Source of the DNA: Chytridium lagenaria
Taxonomy: Eukaryota; Chytridiomycota; Chytridiomycetes; Chytridiales; Chytridiaceae
Direction of reading: 5' to 3'
Assembly (NCBI GenBank): GCA_025449115.1
Contig: JAHLKC010000251.1
Location: 1 to 28,801 of the forward strand
Length of the DNA stretch: 28,801 nt
Each line of letters opens with the position of its first letter. The stretch's first letter is position 1. Below the pieces are notes generated by a model that did no database searches, was not told where the DNA came from, and saw nothing but the letters and a program-made list of their open reading frames with translations. The position numbers and the translations under genes are program-made. Below are positions 11,721 through 20,769 of this stretch, piece by piece.

Positions 11721-12830
11721 ATGGCGACTCCGACGAGGTTACTTCTGAGGTCAGATGCGCGATATTGCCAAATTCCCATCCGGCGACTTTGACCCCAACC
11801 AGGAACTGCAAGATCAGATAAGCAAGACTCTCATTTCTCTCCCCAAAAGAGCTTATCTTGCATCCGCTTCAAATTTCTAGCGAGCTCTCCAGCTTGACCC
11901 ATCTCCAGAATGCTCCTCAGATGACGCCGTAGTCATAGGATGATGTAGAACACTGAGGCCTGGAGAACTAGCTCTCTGTTATTAGAAAATAATTGTTTGT
12001 ATTTGAGCCGTGACGTCACACACGAAACTAATGTGAGAGTTCTTTGAATCGAGTTTGGGAAGGATGGGAGGGATTTTACCAGGTGTATCTTCTTTTACTT
12101 TTTTCTCTCCCTTCGCTGCGTGTATTATATATTACTTAACTGTTTTTATTTACTTTCAATCGACCAAAACATTTCAAATAGAGGCCAAAGTTACGAAATG
12201 CCGACACGAGATCCAGCATGACATTTGCCCGAGGTATCCTACTACCTATCCCTATGATTTAACATCTCATATTTTTTAACCTTTGTTAATCATTATTTCT
12301 ACTTTCAAATATTAAGCAGGCTTTTTAATGTGGTGTGAAGTTACGTGTTCTATTGATTCGACGCCAACGAGGTTCTAATCAGAGAAGACGACCAAGAAGC
12401 CAAACCCTGTGTCTTACATCTTGTACCGATAATTTGGGGCTAAAGAAGGCAGTTGAGTATTCAATGGTGTAGAACGACGTTGATATGGAGCCAACGAATT
12501 ACCTCCGCCCTTCGAATCCAATGAGCTCATGAACGCGACTCAATGAGATGTTGAATGAGCTTAAGATCAATTATGGCCGGAGAGATGACGATATTCCAAG
12601 TCAATACTCTATCACGATAGTCACGATCGATCAATTAAATGGCGTCAGCGTCATGCCAAGTCACGAATGAAGTTACGAATGCGATTCGACGCCACCAGGC
12701 ACACGAATACGGCCAATATTGAGCATGCGATGGCGACTACGACGTCAACGACGTTTTAAAAAAGACGGCAACTTTATTTTCTTTGGCTCCACGCCAACGA
12801 GCTCATGCATGCGATGTCAAGAGTTTTGAA

Positions 12831-13345
12831 GAAGCTCAAGGACTTCAGTATCTATTATTGTGTAGAACGGAATGCATTTAGGATAAATTTATCGAAATCC
12901 TAATTAACACATGCAATTCGATGTCGACGACGTATTGGGCTGTGTGTTTCAAAGTTAACGAGAACCCCACGTCTGTACTTTCACTTTGTTTCGATGCCTT
13001 TCGATATCACCCAATTTCTTTTTGTATCAAAGTATCCACCCACCATGAGACGTCGCTTCGGCTGACATCTCAGCAAAGATCGCGAGGTTTTAACAAAATC
13101 GCAGAGTTTTTTCTTTATAAAGAAAACAACTTAGGTTTAAAGAGGCATCGGAAACCAAATCCCGATCCGATTACTGCGGACAAGTGACACCCCTAGGCCT
13201 ACTGCAAGGCGACGCATCAAGGGTATTCGACCATGCACGTCAACTTCACCTCATTCATGACAACTTGACCCTTGCCCTTTCCAATCGCCAAACTTAAACC
13301 ACATCCACCAAAACTTTAAATCATCATCAAGTCCCGCAGAAACGC
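12831..13345. other. Intergenic stretch between array and small TATA gene
   Basis: The last array traces fade near 12800. An 88-codon frame at 12921-13187 has no recognisable feature and I do not call it a gene. The remainder is the upstream region of the TATA-driven ORF. Confidence 0.4.
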
Positions 13346-13353
13346 TATAAAAA
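13346..13353 (+). promoter_or_regulatory. TATA box
   Basis: TATAAAAA lies 83 nt upstream of the ATG at 13429. It is followed by a CT-rich leader and an A-rich context directly before the ATG (CCCAAAAAATG), a layout typical of well-expressed fungal genes. Confidence 0.5.
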
Positions 13354-13428
13354 CCACACCTCTCCACACCACTTTCCATCGCAAAAAAGCACAGAAAGCC
13401 CCAACTCTTCAACCTCTCAACCCAAAAA

Positions 13429-13740
13429 ATGCAGTTCCACTCACCGCTCTTATCGTCATCGTCCTCAGTGCCTTCACCATCGCCGGCCACTTCCTGGTGC
13501 CGGCTCCGGCTCTGCACCCGTCTCCACCGTCGATCCCACGGTACATCACCGTTTCTAAGAAACCACACTGTCTTTCCAAAATCCCATCCGCCCATATACT
13601 GGTTCGAGGAATCCTTCAAGATATCTGACCATGCCAGACCGCGACACCCTCAACCCTTCATCAATAACCCGCCCATTTACCTGTTCGAGGAATCCTTCAA
13701 GATATCTGACCATGCCAGACCGCGACACCTCCATCAATAA
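13429..13740 (+). CDS. Small hypothetical protein with internal tandem repeat
   Basis: The open frame encodes 103 residues without recognisable domains. Its last third holds a duplicated segment, FEESFKISDHARPRH, from a DNA duplication at 13602-13745. In another frame the first 30 codons read as a clean signal peptide (PLTALIVIVLSAFTIAGHFL); one extra C in the TTCCAC run just after MQF would join the ATG to that frame, which would make this a small secreted protein ending near 13627. Given the homopolymer indels elsewhere in this window, that reading is plausible but unproven. The TATA box and leader upstream support a transcribed gene. Function unknown. Confidence 0.4.
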   Translation: MQFHSPLLSSSSSVPSPSPATSWCRLRLCTRLHRRSHGTSPFLRNHTVFPKSHPPIYWFEESFKISDHARPRHPQPFINNPPIYLFEESFKISDHARPRHLHQ

Positions 13741-13750
13741 CCCGCCCATT
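13602..13750 (+). repeat. Tandem duplication of about 70-80 bp
   Basis: The sequence starting TTCGAGGAATCCTTCAAG and ending ATCAATAACCCGCCCATTT occurs twice in a row, from 13603 and from about 13684. The first copy carries roughly 9 extra bases (CAACCCTT). The copies are otherwise almost identical, so the event looks recent. Confidence 0.9.
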
Positions 13751-14858
13751 TTTTGGTTTCGTTCGCTTTTACGATAGTTTCATGACTTGACTGCAGCTTG
13801 TTATGAGATTGTTGTATTGGCTTTTTATCTCCCCCGTGGGTTGTGTGAGGCAACCACATCACTGTTTCCCTCCTTTGTTGTCTTGTAATTTATACCACTT
13901 TTGTAATTACTGTTGTTTTTTTGAGTGTCGGTTGAACTGCTGTCCCCTTCTCGAAAGAATTACGTGGAAGTTGTTTCCTGCAATGCAAAAATACATTGTC
14001 TCTAACTAAACGTTTGTGTGTATATGTTGCGAAAAAGAATTCGTGAGGGGCTTATTTACGATCGTGTGAAAAACGGACGTGTTTTGAACAAGTATCAAGG
14101 TACATAAGCACTACCAAAAAAAAACAACAACAACAAAAAAACACTCAAGGGTTTTAGAACAAGTAAGTTCTTCTGTCAACTCTTACAGCTGTTTGTGTAA
14201 AGTTATTCAATATCAGCGAAAGCGGAAAAGCCTGCATACTAAACAAAACTGTTGGACCTCAATAATTTCAGTATGATGCCATGAGGATATATCAGTAAAA
14301 AAACACAAAAAGTTTGTCGTGCAATATGGGTCCAAAAGATCGAACGTTTGATGTTGCATTGTGCGTTAAAAAAAAGAATATACAACGTCCCCTCCTTTCC
14401 TTTCCTTTCTCAACGTCGGAAAGATGACTCCTACTTTAACGTTGATAGATACAAAGAGGCCGCATTCTTGATGGGTTTTAAGTTTAGGAATGTTGGCGGG
14501 GGGTATCCGGACCTCCCACCAGACAGTGCGAGCTCATATCCAGGCTGTCATTATAATTCTCTCAACCCCGAGCCATATACTATCACGTCCGCCCAGAGTT
14601 GTGATGAGTTCGCTTCGTTAAAAGAGTCAAGGTGTAACAGTGAAAAGTAGGCGGAAATGGATGGAAAGAAAAAAAACACGCTGTATTTTCTTTCATCAAT
14701 AGTCTCTGCTTAATAAATACAGTGTCGACAGAAAAAAAAGAAAAAAAAAAAAGGTGTGGACGAATAATAATAATATGGATTAAAAAATAGTGTTGGAGAA
14801 AAGATTAAGAAAAAAACGCGTCATAGAAAAAAAAACCAATAAGCAAAAGTCCAATCCA
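13751..14858. other. Intergenic, AT-rich, no clear gene
   Basis: Contains A-rich tracts (around 14115-14145 and 14730-14755), a (CCTTT)n stretch near 14390-14410 and a 100-codon frame (14348-14650, YKEAAFLMGFKFRNVGGG) that matches nothing I recognise. The right end is the 3' side of the carbonic anhydrase gene. Confidence 0.4.
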
Positions 14859-16774
14859 TCAACTCCACCACAGCACCCTCCAAATCAACAAGCACACCCA
14901 TTGTCTTAAAGGTGTATCATACCCACGATCACTCGGCACCGCCGGTCTCACATTCCGATGTGGCATAGCAGTCTGAACAGCACTGATCAAGCTCTGTCTA
15001 AAATAATACGTTTTCCGACGCCACAATCCAGACGACGCCCTCCTTGAACGGTGGGGTAGTGAGGGACCCTTGGTAGACGTAGTAAGAGGGTGAAGCGGAT
15101 ATGGTGGGCGGCATCAGAGAGGGGAGGTGGTCAACGTGTTGGCATTTGTGCGTTTGGAATGGGGGATCTGAGGAGGAAGAGGTTAGATGTCATGCATGGA
15201 AGAGGTGGGGGGGCTGGAAGGAACTTACGTGATGGTCGAGACCGTCAAGAAATGTGCAGGGTTCGGCGTTGTGTCGTTCGGCAGAGGCCATGAACATGCC
15301 AAAGACGAGGAGATGGCGTCAGAGCTAGAGTGGACGAAATGGGCTTCCATATCGAATTCTAAGCAAAACCCATATTCAGAATAAGAGTTGAACGACAAAA
15401 CGACGAAGGCTGAAAACAAAATAAAGAAAGCAAATAAAAGGACTCACCTTCCCCGGATCTTGTGTTCGTTCGGGGAATGGAAATGAATTTGAACAAGATG
15501 ATATCGAACACCATCGAAATCAATGTACCCCCCATGTGAACCTCCAGAAAGAGTGTTGGTGGATAATTCCGAGGACGACGTTCGCGGTGAATCCACATCA
15601 ACGTCTGACGGTGTGCTCAAGGACATGGGTGACGCGGGCACACACGGTAAATCCACACACCGACCGGGAATAACAATCTGCACGGTCCGTCCCGTATTCT
15701 GAACCTCACAATCATCGCTCACACCTGACGACGATGATGCGATGGATGTAGAAGAGTTGCGGGATTCAGGGGGTGGTGTAGAGGGGGAGTCGGAAGGGAT
15801 ACCGTGTTCGTGGTTCCGGTGGTGATCGAGGGAGAAGAAGAGGAGGACTTTGTTCAGAGGGCGAGAATGCTTTTCGGTTGCGTTGTGGTGGAGTTGGTGG
15901 TGGTGGTCGTGGGTGGGTGAAAAGTAGTGGATTCAGGACAAACTCTTCTCGGGTAAAAAGTAGGTCGTTGTTGACGAATTCGACGGGAGACTGGTGGGTG
16001 CCGATTTGGAGGCCGGGGATTTTTTCCCAGTTGCGTGGACCGCGTGAGCCTGAGGATTGAATGAAGGAAGGGCTTGTCAGAAAATTAATGGGATAGCTGG
16101 TATAATTGAGAAAAGACGGGAATGCTCACCTTGTATCTGAGACAGATATGAAGGGAAAAGGTTGGAAGGACGATGGTCAGTATCACTATCCATTGCTCAG
16201 ACATAGAAAGAGGAATGATTCTCACCCCCAATTATCCATAGTGACCTTTTTTTGCAACCTCAGTTTTCCCAAGAATCGATGTGCTTGCCTTGAGCAGCTC
16301 AAGAGAATCCCCCATATCGGTAGATTTTCTAGATCCGTGATGATGGTGGTTCCAGAACGAGTGGTGCTCTCCACTGCTTCGCGGTGAATTGAATCTGCAG
16401 CGGTGCTCTTTCTTCCAATGCTGAGTTTGTGCAGACTAGGCATACACCTGTCCTTCTCCATCTTTTCGGTGGATGATGACCTTGGAGAAGGCCTGTAGGA
16501 GAATGAAGCGAGATTGTGACATTTCCCTAGTGTCGATGATGACGTGTGATGATCCTCTTTTTCTTTTTTTCTCTTCAGGAGATGGTGAATGATGAGTAAA
16601 ATGAGAGTACTTGGATGTAGAGACAGAAGAGGAATTGTATCGAATGCGGGGTGTGGGTGATGGGTGATGGTATGAACAGGCGTGCGTAAGTGATGGAGGG
16701 ATACCCAGGAGAGCAGCAGTAGTAAATAGTAAACAACAAGGTTGCAGCAGCAAGCAGTAAGCACTAGTTACCAA
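14859..16774 (-). CDS. Alpha-carbonic anhydrase, probably secreted
   Basis: Zinc enzyme for CO2/bicarbonate interconversion. Family signatures appear in order: DNWG (16222) and then GSRGPRNWEK (exon starting 16049), THQSPVEF, EVQNTGRTVQI, HLVQIHFHSPNEH with two zinc-binding His, MEAHFVH with the third, and YQGSLTTPPFKEGVVW. The usual Cys after TTPP is Phe. A His- and Ser-rich insertion of roughly 100 residues (HDHHHHQLHHN onward) separates the QSP and NTG motifs. Introns on the minus strand: 16137 to about 16221, 16050-16129, 15359-15447, 15168-15228; the last has CTAAC. They imply a 7-nt micro-exon at 16130-16136. Three or four single-base indels are needed for one frame, at runs 15000-15003, 15920-15923, 15451-15454 and around the micro-exon. 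Two signal-peptide-like starts exist in different frames (16774 and 16764), so the N-terminus is open. Stop near 14859. Confidence 0.88.
16130..16136 (-). other. Candidate 7-nt micro-exon of the carbonic anhydrase
   Basis: ATACAAG on the minus strand is bounded by a CTCAG acceptor and a GTGAGC donor. Together with the upstream TGGGG end it gives WGYK before the GSRGPRNW exon, where the family normally has W-G-Y-x-G-x-x-G-P-x-x-W. One base is off in phase, which a homopolymer error would explain. Confidence 0.45.
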
Positions 16775-17287
16775 CTAATGAATGAATACTGAGCAGCAAC
16801 ACCATCAACCACCACCAACGCACTATTAGGGATAGTGATGGATTGATGATGATGCTGAGTGCAAAAATAGATAAAACAAACTCAAAAATAGAATAAATTC
16901 ATTAATAATTAATGAATATATGATAGATCATCATTGATTGGCTGGAATAGTTATATCATTCTTGTTTTGGAAATAAGGATTTGGTGCATGTGTAACGTAT
17001 TGATTATAACCTTAAATTGAATGTGGAAAGAATCTCGATTCTTTTGAATAAGGAAATCACACGTCATATCATGCCTTCTCTATTATTCAGGTCACTGCAT
17101 CAAGGAGAGTGTCAGTGTAATTCAATGTCAATCTATCAAGTGTAATGTCTGTATATTAGTTACAATGTTACACACTTTCATCATCAGGTATATACCTACC
17201 TATATACTCTCATAGGAAAAAAAAAGAAAGCAAGCAAAGCATTACTATTCAATAATCTCCAAACCATCCATCATTTTTATTGAATAA
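16775..17287. promoter_or_regulatory. Divergent intergenic region, anhydrase/PI synthase
   Basis: About 0.5 kb of AT-rich DNA lies between two genes transcribed away from each other, so both core promoters must lie here or in unseen 5' exons. Short TATA-like stretches occur (for example near 17190-17205), but none is clearly placed. No ORF of interest. Confidence 0.5.
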
Positions 17288-18238
17288 ATGCCCAACGACA
17301 ACACAAAGAAAAAGGGAGGGGTGGGAGTAGGGACAATAGCTCCTCCTGCGACACCGGGTGCATCATCATCACCATCACCATTACCTCCAATGACACCTCA
17401 TCAACATCAACATCATTTACATCATCATCAGCAGCATCAGACATTAATGTTTTCTTGTTCATACCCAACCTCATTGGATATGCCCGCGTTGTCTTGTGCT
17501 TCCTGTCCCTCTACCTCTTGCCATCCTCTCCTGCATGGGCCATGCTGACCTATTCCATCTCTTGTCTGCTTGATGCCATTGATGGACATGCTGCGAGGTA
17601 CTTTAACCAATGTAAGTCAGTCAGTCAGCTACACTTTTTTTTTTAAACCATACATTACCTTTTTCTCTCGCGCTAATATTAATCACATCTAACATTCAAA
17701 ATACATTTCGCACCTCTCTTTCTCTCCTATCGGACAATATAGCAACCAAGTTTGGCGCCGTCCTAGACATGGTCACTGACCGCTCCACCACCGCCTGTCT
17801 CCTCGTCTACCTCGCCATCATGTTCCCCACCTGGGCCATCTTTTTCCAATCCCTCATCGCTCTCGACCTCTCCTCCCACTACATGCAAATGTACTCCTCC
17901 CTCACCACCGGTGCAGAATCCCATAAAGCCCTCTCCCTGGACTCCAACCCTCTTCTCAGGCTCTACTACACCGACAGATTCGTCCTGTTCCTCGTGTGCG
18001 CACTTGACCAATTGTTTTATATCTGCGTGTACCTTCTGGGGTGGAGAGGCGTTAATGCGGAAATGGTTGGGGAGGGGTTGCCCGCTGTGAGGATGGCGAT
18101 GTGGGGGCTTTTGGTGGTGTCGGGGTTGTTTTTTGTCATCAAGCAGTTGTTGAATGTCATTCAACTCGTGGGGCTTCCATCACGCTCGCGAGGGTTGATC
18201 GTAATGCTAGGATCAAGGGCAAGGACAAGGTTCTTTAG
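17288..18238 (+). CDS. PIS1: Phosphatidylinositol synthase (CDP-alcohol phosphatidyltransferase)
   Basis: Joins CDP-diacylglycerol and myo-inositol to make phosphatidylinositol, an integral ER membrane enzyme. The match is strong: VFLFIPNLIGYARVV (TM1), the catalytic signature DG-x2-AR-x8-G-x3-D-x3-D spread over DAIDGHAARYFNQ and TKFGAVLDMVTDR, then LIALDLSSHYMQMY. One intron is certain (17612-17742, GTAAGT, CTAAC at 17689-17693, ATAG); it splits the signature and splicing restores the exact x8 spacing. The N-terminal ATG (17288) is in a different frame from the core. A 72-nt intron from the GTGCAT after ACACCGG to CATCAG would join them as ATPAASDINVFLF; a CAT-repeat indel would also do so. 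Near the end a G-run (18170-18173) lacks one G; with it the tail reads VGASITLARVDRNARIKG and stops at 18236. As written the frame runs to 18275 with a non-homologous tail. Confidence 0.95.
17612..17742 (+). other. Intron of PI synthase, 131 nt
   Basis: GTAAGT donor, CTAAC branch site at 17689-17693, ATAG acceptor. Splicing rebuilds the CDP-alcohol phosphatidyltransferase signature exactly, so this intron is secure and sets the splice consensus for the window. Confidence 0.92.
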
Positions 18239-18911
18239 ATTCGGAATAGGGACCGTTCTTTTTTTTTTTGGTTGACCAGAGATGGCGCATTATTTTCCGC
18301 GTTATCGCTCTCTATTCTTGGTGGTTGTTGTTGACGGGGGCTAGCTGAATAATTGGGTTCCTGTTCGATGTGCTTTTTTCCCTACAACCACATCCACTCT
18401 GAATTTTATTTACCTTCATCTCCACTATTTCTTACCTCCTGAGTTTTGACCTGCTGTAGATACATACCACATTGACTTTACAACAAAAACTTATATAAAA
18501 CGTTTAAAAGTATATCATATCGCATCCGTCTTGTAGCTGGTAGAAATGGTACTAAATAATTATGGCCGCTTTAAGGGCCTGACGGCAAAATAATTGTCAT
18601 CCCGTCAGTTGAGTGCGGATCTGGCATCCGTCGTCCTTGTAGAGCCCGTTTTGCTAAAGCCATTACGAGCGGAGAAGGGAAATAGGAGAGAGCATCTAGA
18701 GCTGTTTGGCAGTTGTCTTCCAATTGTTATTGACGATATGGCAAACAGCTGTTGAAGTTGGAGCTTAAGCAAAACAAAATAACGCTTTTTCTGTCAACTA
18801 CCGTCAGTCCTAAGCAACTACTATCCATCACACCTTAAACTTTCCAACGATCTAGTATTAATTGGGAGACAGAAAGACATAACCGACCCTTTTTCTTGGA
18901 GCAGAAAAAGG
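18239..18911. other. Intergenic, PI synthase 3' region and F-box A promoter
   Basis: No gene-like frame. The left part is the probable 3' UTR and polyadenylation zone (AT-rich, around 18400-18510). The right part is upstream of the F-box gene and shows no clear TATA box. Confidence 0.5.
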
Positions 18912-20356
18912 ATGCCAACTCAACTCCCCATCGAGGTCATCATCCTCATAGCTCTCCACCTTCAACCCAACCAAGACCCCTCAGAACCCTTCACCCGAGA
19001 CCCTACCACCAACCTCCCCAACCTCCTCAACCTGGGTTCTGTCAACAAAACCTGGCGTAGCGCCATCTACACCTTCAAAGTCTGGTCCATCTTCCCTTCT
19101 CCCTCTACAACACCAACAGTCGTTCGACCGAAACAGCTCTCACTCCATGTCCCACTCCCCCCTCCGCACTCACACCATCACAACCCTCCATCTTCCACGT
19201 CTCCTCACACTAGCCCCCACAAACGCCTACCCCACATCCCCACTCCTCGTCCCCCACCTTCCCCCCTCAAAACATAACCACCTCATCCTCTCCCACAGCC
19301 CTCTCACAACCCTCCTCCACCTCCTCACCCCAACCCGTCGCAACTCCCTCTCCACCTCCTCCTCCCTCTCCCTCTGGCTCCACACCTCCAAATCACCAAA
19401 CTCACCCTCATCTACTCCATCTCCTCTGCCGCCCACTTCTCATCCTCCATCATCCCAACCTCCCCCCGTCCCTCCCTCTCCTCCCGTTCCATCCAAAACC
19501 TCCGTCAATCCTCCCCCCGTCTCATCCCAACCCTCCAACACCTCCGCATCGACCTCCACGGCCCGGATTCCGCTCATCAAGGATCAGAGGGTTACGCGAT
19601 GACGTGTTTAAGACTCGTGGGTGCTTTGAGACCTTCAAAATCTCTTCTTCTTGTCGGTCGACACGCCGCCGTGCCTGGGTTATCACCGGGTTGGTTGACG
19701 GCCACGGAAGGGATCGAAACTCTTGTTATATTGACACGTCTTCGGTCACCACCTCCTTGGACGGTTTGGACGCCCCCTTGCAGCAACAACCTGTCGTCAC
19801 GTACTCGACGCCTTCTCCATCTATACCACCGGATACTCCTCCAACGTTACCCTCTCATACTCTTTGGTCATCAGCGGGGTTAACCCACGATATAGCTTCA
19901 ACGCTGACAACCCTTATCCTTCAATCCTACCCGTCCCTCCCGCTCCTTCTCTCCCGGTATCCCCCTCACAACCCCTCAAGACCCTATACATCGCGTCACC
20001 GCCGTTCCCCGTCCCGCATGACGTGCGTCTCGCGAGTGTCGTAAGACGGGCGGTGGCGGCAGAGTTGGGGGTTGATGAGGAAGGGGGTGTTTAAGTGGAT
20101 TTTGGGGGGACGGTTTCCCGGGATTGAGAGGGTGGGTGTTGAGGAAGCTGGGGGGGTTGAGGGGCTTGTGGAGGGGGCTGTTGGGGTTAGGGTTTTGGGG
20201 GTGGGTGGGGTTGAGGAGGGGTTTGTGGGAGAGGTGGTTGGGATGTGGGAGGGAGAGGGGGTTGGGAGGTTGAGGGAGGTGGTTTGGACGAGGGAGGGGG
20301 GATGGGGAGGGTGGATAGTCGAGTTGAGTTGGGGTGGGGAGGGGTTGGGGGCGTGA
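18912..20356 (+). CDS. F-box/leucine-rich-repeat-like protein A
   Basis: The N-terminus carries an F-box: LPIEVIILIALHLQP, then NLGSVNKTWRSAIYTF, with the usual L-P-x-E-I start and S-V-x-x-x-W-R core. F-box proteins bind Skp1 and bring substrates to SCF ubiquitin ligases. The rest is Leu- and Val-rich and looks like irregular leucine-rich repeats (PTLQHLRIDLHG, VRVLGVGGVEEG, VGRLREVVW). The last motif also occurs in paralogue B, which supports the 3' extent. No intron is evident. The coding path changes frame several times (18912, 19147, about 19400, 19604 and 20072 segments), through indels in long C-, T- and G-runs or true decay. Sense-strand composition is strikingly C/T-rich until about 20040 and then G-rich. 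Leucine-rich repeat identity is less sure than the F-box. Confidence 0.65.
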
Positions 20357-20769
20357 AGGTGAGGAGGGTGGAGAGAGGAGGGAGATGATGAGATGGGTTG
20401 TTGGGGATGTGATGATGATGTGAGGGGATGGTTTTTTTGTGTGGGTTGGGTATACCGTTGAACCTTTTGGTATGGGTAGGCGTTTATTAAAGTTTTATTT
20501 TAGAAGGGGATTAGATATACCGTTTATGTTGGGGGGGGGGGGGGGGGGTTGTGTGTGTGTGTGTGTGTGTGGGGGGGGGTTAAAATATTTGTAATGTATT
20601 GGACTAAGGCCTCTTTTGATGGTTATAAATTGTGGGTATACGTATTTTTTAAAGTATGCCTTTAACAAAAAAACAACGATATCTATAACGCGTCTCCTAC
20701 GAGTCTCTTTCTCATCTCTTCCACTGTTTTCATCTTCACCAATTTACTATTCCCATCCACCTCACTTTC
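20357..20769. other. Convergent intergenic region with compound microsatellite
   Basis: The 3' ends of the two F-box genes meet here. The region holds the G18/(GT)n/G9 tract described separately, then AT-rich DNA in which both transcripts probably end. Confidence 0.55.
20531..20579 (+). repeat. Poly-G / (GT)n / poly-G compound microsatellite
   Basis: Eighteen G (20531-20548), about eleven GT units, then nine G (20571-20579). It follows the extremely G-rich 3' end of F-box gene A. Such a tract can form G-quadruplex and Z-DNA and is prone to length error in assemblies. Confidence 0.95.

Larger units (their letters stand above)
3350..12830 (+). repeat. Array of a degenerate exon-like acidic repeat
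   Basis: A motif of about 45-60 nt recurs more than 30 times. Its best copies read EDGNDGDCDANEVT followed by an Arg/Lys/Thr stretch ending near ACCAGACG. Clear copies lie near 5241, 5564, 6100, 6310, 6985, 7258, 8260, 8412, 8757, 9194, 10075, 10245, 10500, 10880, 11040 and 11584; fading copies lie near 3360, 12361 and 12727. Copies are preceded by pyrimidine tracts ending in CAG or TAG and often followed by GT-rich pyrimidine stretches, so they resemble short exons separated by introns of 45-55 nt. Frames are interrupted in most copies and stops occur between them. Either this is a decayed gene built by exon duplication, a live gene obscured by sequencing indels, or a neutral satellite that captured an exon. 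The protein family is not recognised. Confidence 0.75.

Noticed and set aside
3350..12830. CRISPR array or bacterial satellite
   Set aside because: Copies are diverged, spacing is irregular and spacers are themselves repeated; the genome is eukaryotic.
13595..13615. GGTTCGAGGAATCC as a tRNA T-arm
   Set aside because: The loop does not fit TTCRANY, no anticodon or acceptor stem can be paired around it, and it is inside a tandem-duplicated ORF.
16222..16764. Single 180-codon minus-strand protein
   Set aside because: Its end (DNWG) belongs to the carbonic anhydrase start, so it is treated as the 5' part of that gene and not as a gene of its own; how much of it is truly exon is unclear.
17763..18164. 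Minus-strand frame of 133 codons opposite PI synthase
   Set aside because: Shadow of the PI synthase exon, created by its C-ending and G-ending codon bias.
19227..19436. Minus-strand frame opposite the F-box gene
   Set aside because: Shadow of the C-rich coding strand of F-box A; Gly/Arg/Val-rich low-complexity translation.
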